A DNA stretch of 64,000 bases from Rufibacter radiotolerans (GTDB lineage Bacteria > Bacteroidota > Bacteroidia > Cytophagales > Hymenobacteraceae), in assembly GCF_001078055.1 (NCBI RefSeq), contig NZ_CP010777.1, positions 62,001 through 126,000 on the forward strand, written 5' to 3'. A model generated the notes under the pieces. The model was not told the origin of the DNA. It made no database searches and saw nothing but the letters and a program-made list of their open reading frames with translations. This document shows, piece by piece, positions 61,486-64,000 of the stretch; position 1 is the first letter of the stretch; each line of letters begins with the position of its first letter. Both the position numbers and the translations under genes were made by a program.

Positions 61486-61524
61486 GCGTTTTTGCCCTAC
61501 TTTTGCAAAAACGGCCCCAAAACG
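61486..61524. repeat. GTTTT/GGCC palindromic intergenic repeat, degenerate
   Basis: GCGTTTTTGCCCTACTTTTG and CAAAAACGGCCCCAAAACG between the aldehyde dehydrogenase and acidic protein genes. Confidence 0.7.
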
Positions 61525-61643
61525 AGAAAAGGGTTTTAAAGTTTCGTGTTTTTTGAAGCTACTTTTTTAGTGAGTTTCGTAAAAAGGAGACCGCTTGTTT
61601 CGGGACCCCAGTACCATTTTAGACAGACTTAAACAGAACAGAC

Positions 61644-62120
61644 ATGGCACCACGCGGAAGTTTTGACGACGAATACGGTTATGACGAGGACGACCTTAAG
61701 AACAGCCATTTTGATGATGAGTTCTCCTTGGATGACGACGAGGATGATATCTTAGGAGTAAGAGGCGGCTTTGGCGCAGACGATGACGAGGAGGTGAACC
61801 TTCCGTATGAAGGGGAACTGTTCAATGAAATGCTGAGCAAACTGCACGGCACCCTGATCATGTACGGCGAAGACGACCCCCAGCTCATGGATCTGCAGGC
61901 CGAGCTCCTGCAGATAGACGCTGACAAGCTAGGCACTGCCACAGATGATATGTTCTATCTGGAGGAAGCCAGCCAGATTGCCAAAGTGCTCAAGAAACAT
62001 ATCAACGCCTCACCCAAGGTGAAAGAGATCCATGACAACTTCATGAAGGACATTGTGCGCTTTAGTGATGAATCTGCCGAAGGCCACCCCGGGGACTATT
62101 ACCTGGAAGACGAAGACTAG
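61644..62120 (+). CDS. Very acidic protein of unknown function
   Basis: 158 residues. The N-terminal ~60 residues are extremely Asp/Glu-rich (FDDEYGYDEDDLKN, FSLDDDEDDILG, ADDDEEVNLPYEG) and probably disordered. Residues about 60-150 are a helical part (ELFNEMLSKLHGTLIMYGED, LEEASQIAKVLKKHIN). The end is acidic again (DYYLEDED). There is no signal or membrane segment. The pattern suggests binding to a basic partner such as a protein or metal ion. No family is recognised. A bidirectional terminator follows. Confidence 0.72.
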   Translation: MAPRGSFDDEYGYDEDDLKNSHFDDEFSLDDDEDDILGVRGGFGADDDEEVNLPYEGELFNEMLSKLHGTLIMYGEDDPQLMDLQAELLQIDADKLGTATDDMFYLEEASQIAKVLKKHINASPKVKEIHDNFMKDIVRFSDESAEGHPGDYYLEDED

Positions 62121-62164
62121 CACTATCTGTTTCCTGCAAGGGAAGTCTTAATACATACCATAAA

Positions 62165-62204
62165 AAAAAAGAAGAGGCGCCTTTCTGGGCGCCTCTTCTT
62201 TTTT
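62165..62204. terminator. Bidirectional terminator
   Basis: 17-bp perfect arms (62165-62181 and 62188-62204) with A-run and T-run on the two sides, between the acidic protein gene and the convergent T9SS protein gene. Confidence 0.85.
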
Positions 62205-62220
62205 AGCAGATTATTGTGGG

Positions 62221-64000
62221 TTAGTTTTTAACTATCCGTACGGTGGTGTCCAAGTGTTCTCCGGCAATTTTTACCAGGTAGGTTCCTGCGGCCAAGGTAG
62301 AAAGATTCAGGGTCTGCACCGCGCCGCCCATTACCTGGGCGGTTTTGATCAGTCGGCCGTCCAGGGCATAAACCTTTACGGTTACCGGGCTAGAGGCCAT
62401 GCTGGCCAGGTCAAGGTTCAGCACCCCGGTAGTGGGGTTAGGATATGCTTTCACGGTTACCCCTGCTGCGGTGGCTTTTATTTGTACGGCCACTACTTTG
62501 CTGTATTCAAACTTGCCGTCATAGTCTACCTGTTTCAGGCGGTAGTACACGGTGCTAGGTACTGTTTTTGCGTCCAGGAAACGGTAGTCAAGGCGTACGC
62601 TGCTGGTTCCGGCCCCGGTTACCTTGCCTATGGCAGTAAAGGTCTTGCCGTCTGCGCTGCGCTCCACCTGGAAATAGCTGTTGTCTTTCTCAGAGGCGGT
62701 GGCCCAGTTCAGCAGCACACCTTCTTTCAGGGCTTTGCCGGTGAAGCTAATCAAGGTGACAGGTAATGGGGTCACTACTTCCGCGTTACGGAAGGCATAC
62801 TCGCCATTGGTGCCGGCTTGCAGAGAAGTAGCTTTTCCGCCGTTGTCTATGTCAAACAGGTCTACCAGGCCGTCAAAGTCAGAGTCATGGTAATAGGTGT
62901 TGCCCTTGGTTAAGAAGGCAGGGTAGCCGTTGGTTAACTTCAGCCAGTTGGGCGTACCAGTGGCATCCTGGTCTGAGTTGACATAGTACCCCTTGGCGTT
63001 GCTTTCTTCAAAAACCCGGGCACGCTCCATTAGGTCATCCATACTCACACCGTCATGGTTGTCATCAAATGCTTCTACATAATCCAGGGCGATGTCACCG
63101 TCACTGTTCCGGTCAAGGTAGTCTGGCGTTCCGTCTTTGTCTGTGTCTATTGGAATAATGGCTGTTCCGGAGGTAGTGGCATCATAGCCATCACTGAGGC
63201 CATCATAGTCACTGTCTGTCCCTAAGCCATTCACATAGGCCTTGGTAGATTGGGCTTCTCTGTTGTCTAAGATACCATCATTGTCTGAGTCTAGGTCGGT
63301 CTGGTCCGTGAAGCCATCGCCGTCGGTGTCTGGGTTAGGTAAGGTAGAGATACCGCTGTTACTAGACGTTTGCACAGCAATAGGCATCCCATTGGCGCTT
63401 ACCGGTCCGGTAAAAATTCCTTGGGCAGCATCATATCCATCCTGAGTAGGAATCTTGCCCCCATTGGCCTCTACGGCATTAGGGATACCGTCACCGTCTT
63501 TGTCAATATCATACCCTCTTATCAAGCCATCCAGATCAAGGTCAAACACGTCATTGATGTCATCATGGTTCTTGTCTCTGAAGGCGCCGTACAAAGTGTG
63601 CACTAAATCTTTATCCAGGTAATTAGGGATGCCGTCACCATCATTATCCCCGAAAGGCGCATAGCCGGCATCTATGGCATCAGCGAGCACACCGTCATTG
63701 TTTGCGTCCAGGTCATCTTTATCGGCTATGCCGTCACCATCCCAGTCTCCTGAGATAGAGTAGGTAAGGGTGTTCTCAGAGATACCACCAATGGCATCTA
63801 CCGTTTCAATGGTGAGGGTATAGCTGCCTGGTACCAAGGCGTATCTGTAATCTACCTCCAATACCCCATTTTTCTGTAACCTCACCCCGGCAGGCAAGGT
63901 GCCGTTGATTATTCTGGCGTTGTCAATGGCGCCATCTGGGTCTGAGATGCTAGCAATAACCTGCCCGGTTTGTAGCCTGAACATATGCTGGCCAGTAGTA
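62221..64000 (-). CDS. T9SS-secreted protein with Asp-rich repeats, 5' end missing
   Basis: The frame is open to the window edge (TTGQHM before the first Met at 63984), so the gene continues beyond 64000. From the N-terminal side there is an Ig-like part (GTLPAGVRLQKNGVLEVDYR), then a run of DxDxDGxxD calcium-binding-type units (GDWDGDGIADKDDLDANNDG, DKDGDGIPNAVEANGG, DTDGDGFTDQTDLDSDNDG, DTDKDGTPDYLDRNSDGD) as in thrombospondin type 3 repeats. A fibronectin-like domain follows at LISFTGKALKEGVLLNW. The C-terminal ~75 residues form a T9SS sorting domain (KAYPNPTTGVLNLDL, then AGTYLVKI). It is a surface or secreted protein. Confidence 0.9.
   Translation of the reverse strand, partial: TTGQHMFRLQTGQVIASISDPDGAIDNARIINGTLPAGVRLQKNGVLEVDYRYALVPGSYTLTIETVDAIGGISENTLTYSISGDWDGDGIADKDDLDANNDGVLADAIDAGYAPFGDNDGDGIPNYLDKDLVHTLYGAFRDKNHDDINDVFDLDLDGLIRGYDIDKDGDGIPNAVEANGGKIPTQDGYDAAQGIFTGPVSANGMPIAVQTSSNSGISTLPNPDTDGDGFTDQTDLDSDNDGILDNREAQSTKAYVNGLGTDSDYDGLSDGYDATTSGTAIIPIDTDKDGTPDYLDRNSDGDIALDYVEAFDDNHDGVSMDDLMERARVFEESNAKGYYVNSDQDATGTPNWLKLTNGYPAFLTKGNTYYHDSDFDGLVDLFDIDNGGKATSLQAGTNGEYAFRNAEVVTPLPVTLISFTGKALKEGVLLNWATASEKDNSYFQVERSADGKTFTAIGKVTGAGTSSVRLDYRFLDAKTVPSTVYYRLKQVDYDGKFEYSKVVAVQIKATAAGVTVKAYPNPTTGVLNLDLASMASSPVTVKVYALDGRLIKTAQVMGGAVQTLNLSTLAAGTYLVKIAGEHLDTTVRIVKN

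Noticed and set aside
994..61524. CRISPR array made of the palindromic repeats
   Set aside because: Copies are spread over the whole window, spacing is irregular and copies differ; no array and no cas gene.

Overview
The window looks like the chromosome of a Bacteroidota member of the Hymenobacteraceae, most like Rufibacter, Nibribacter or Pontibacter. Three things point there: the short NuoG in a nuoF-N operon, promoters of the TTG-N19-TAnnTTTG type, and a T9SS sorting-domain protein with an outer-membrane beta-barrel protein. The genus is an inference from protein style and cannot be settled without a search.

Layout. 1-10005: complex I operon nuoF (5' end outside the window) to nuoN. 10210-16779: CLC channel with CBS domains, then on the minus strand alpha/beta hydrolase, LytS-type kinase and LytTR regulator as one unit, then aspS. 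17258-26096: outer-membrane beta-barrel protein, a protein of unknown function, a secreted TPR protein, a small secreted protein, a SpoU-type RNA methyltransferase and mutS. 26440-26672: tRNA-Gly(GCC) and tRNA-Leu(UAA).

26660-37353: an A/T-rich integrative element inserted at the 3' end of tRNA-Leu. A 15-bp core direct repeat bounds it. An identical 23-bp repeat inside both ends probably marks integrase arm sites. The right-hand half is a maintenance module: tyrosine integrase, unknown protein, small HTH protein, unknown protein, Phage_X/gene II-like Rep, HNH/DnaJ-zinc-finger protein, unknown protein. The left-hand half is cargo. It holds a promoter and a two-gene operon of a Panacea (SocA/DUF4065)-like protein overlapping a 656-residue helical protein with three C-terminal membrane segments. 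It also holds two paralogous small secreted proteins on either side of an HNH endonuclease with an extra N-terminal domain. The Panacea/membrane-protein pair is the best candidate for a new toxin-antitoxin or phage-defence module.

37570-59138: mainly an L-arabinose/arabinan locus. It has GH51, GH127/GH146, GH97, GH43 and aldose epimerase exported enzymes, a Nudix-type AraR regulator, araB-araD-araA and, further on, a split transketolase. A near-palindromic site of the form TGT-N7-ACA, inside a longer shared context, lies in front of GH51/GH127, araB and transketolase. It is probably the AraR operator. A perfect LacI-type palindrome lies in front of transketolase as well. Arabinan is thus cut outside the cytoplasm, arabinose goes through AraA, AraB and AraD to xylulose-5-phosphate, and transketolase feeds it into central metabolism. 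No sugar transporter is visible in the window.

53395-64000 also carries a DnaQ-like exonuclease overlapping a cNMP/CBS/DUF294 protein, a HAD hydrolase, a GNAT protein, an aldehyde dehydrogenase, a very acidic protein and the 3' part of a T9SS-secreted protein with calcium-binding-type repeats.

A family of about 22 palindromic elements (GTTTT-n-GGCC-n-GTTTT / AAAAC-n-GGCC-n-AAAAC) is scattered between host genes, is absent from the integrative element and sits even inside the nuo operon. It is the main repeat of the window.
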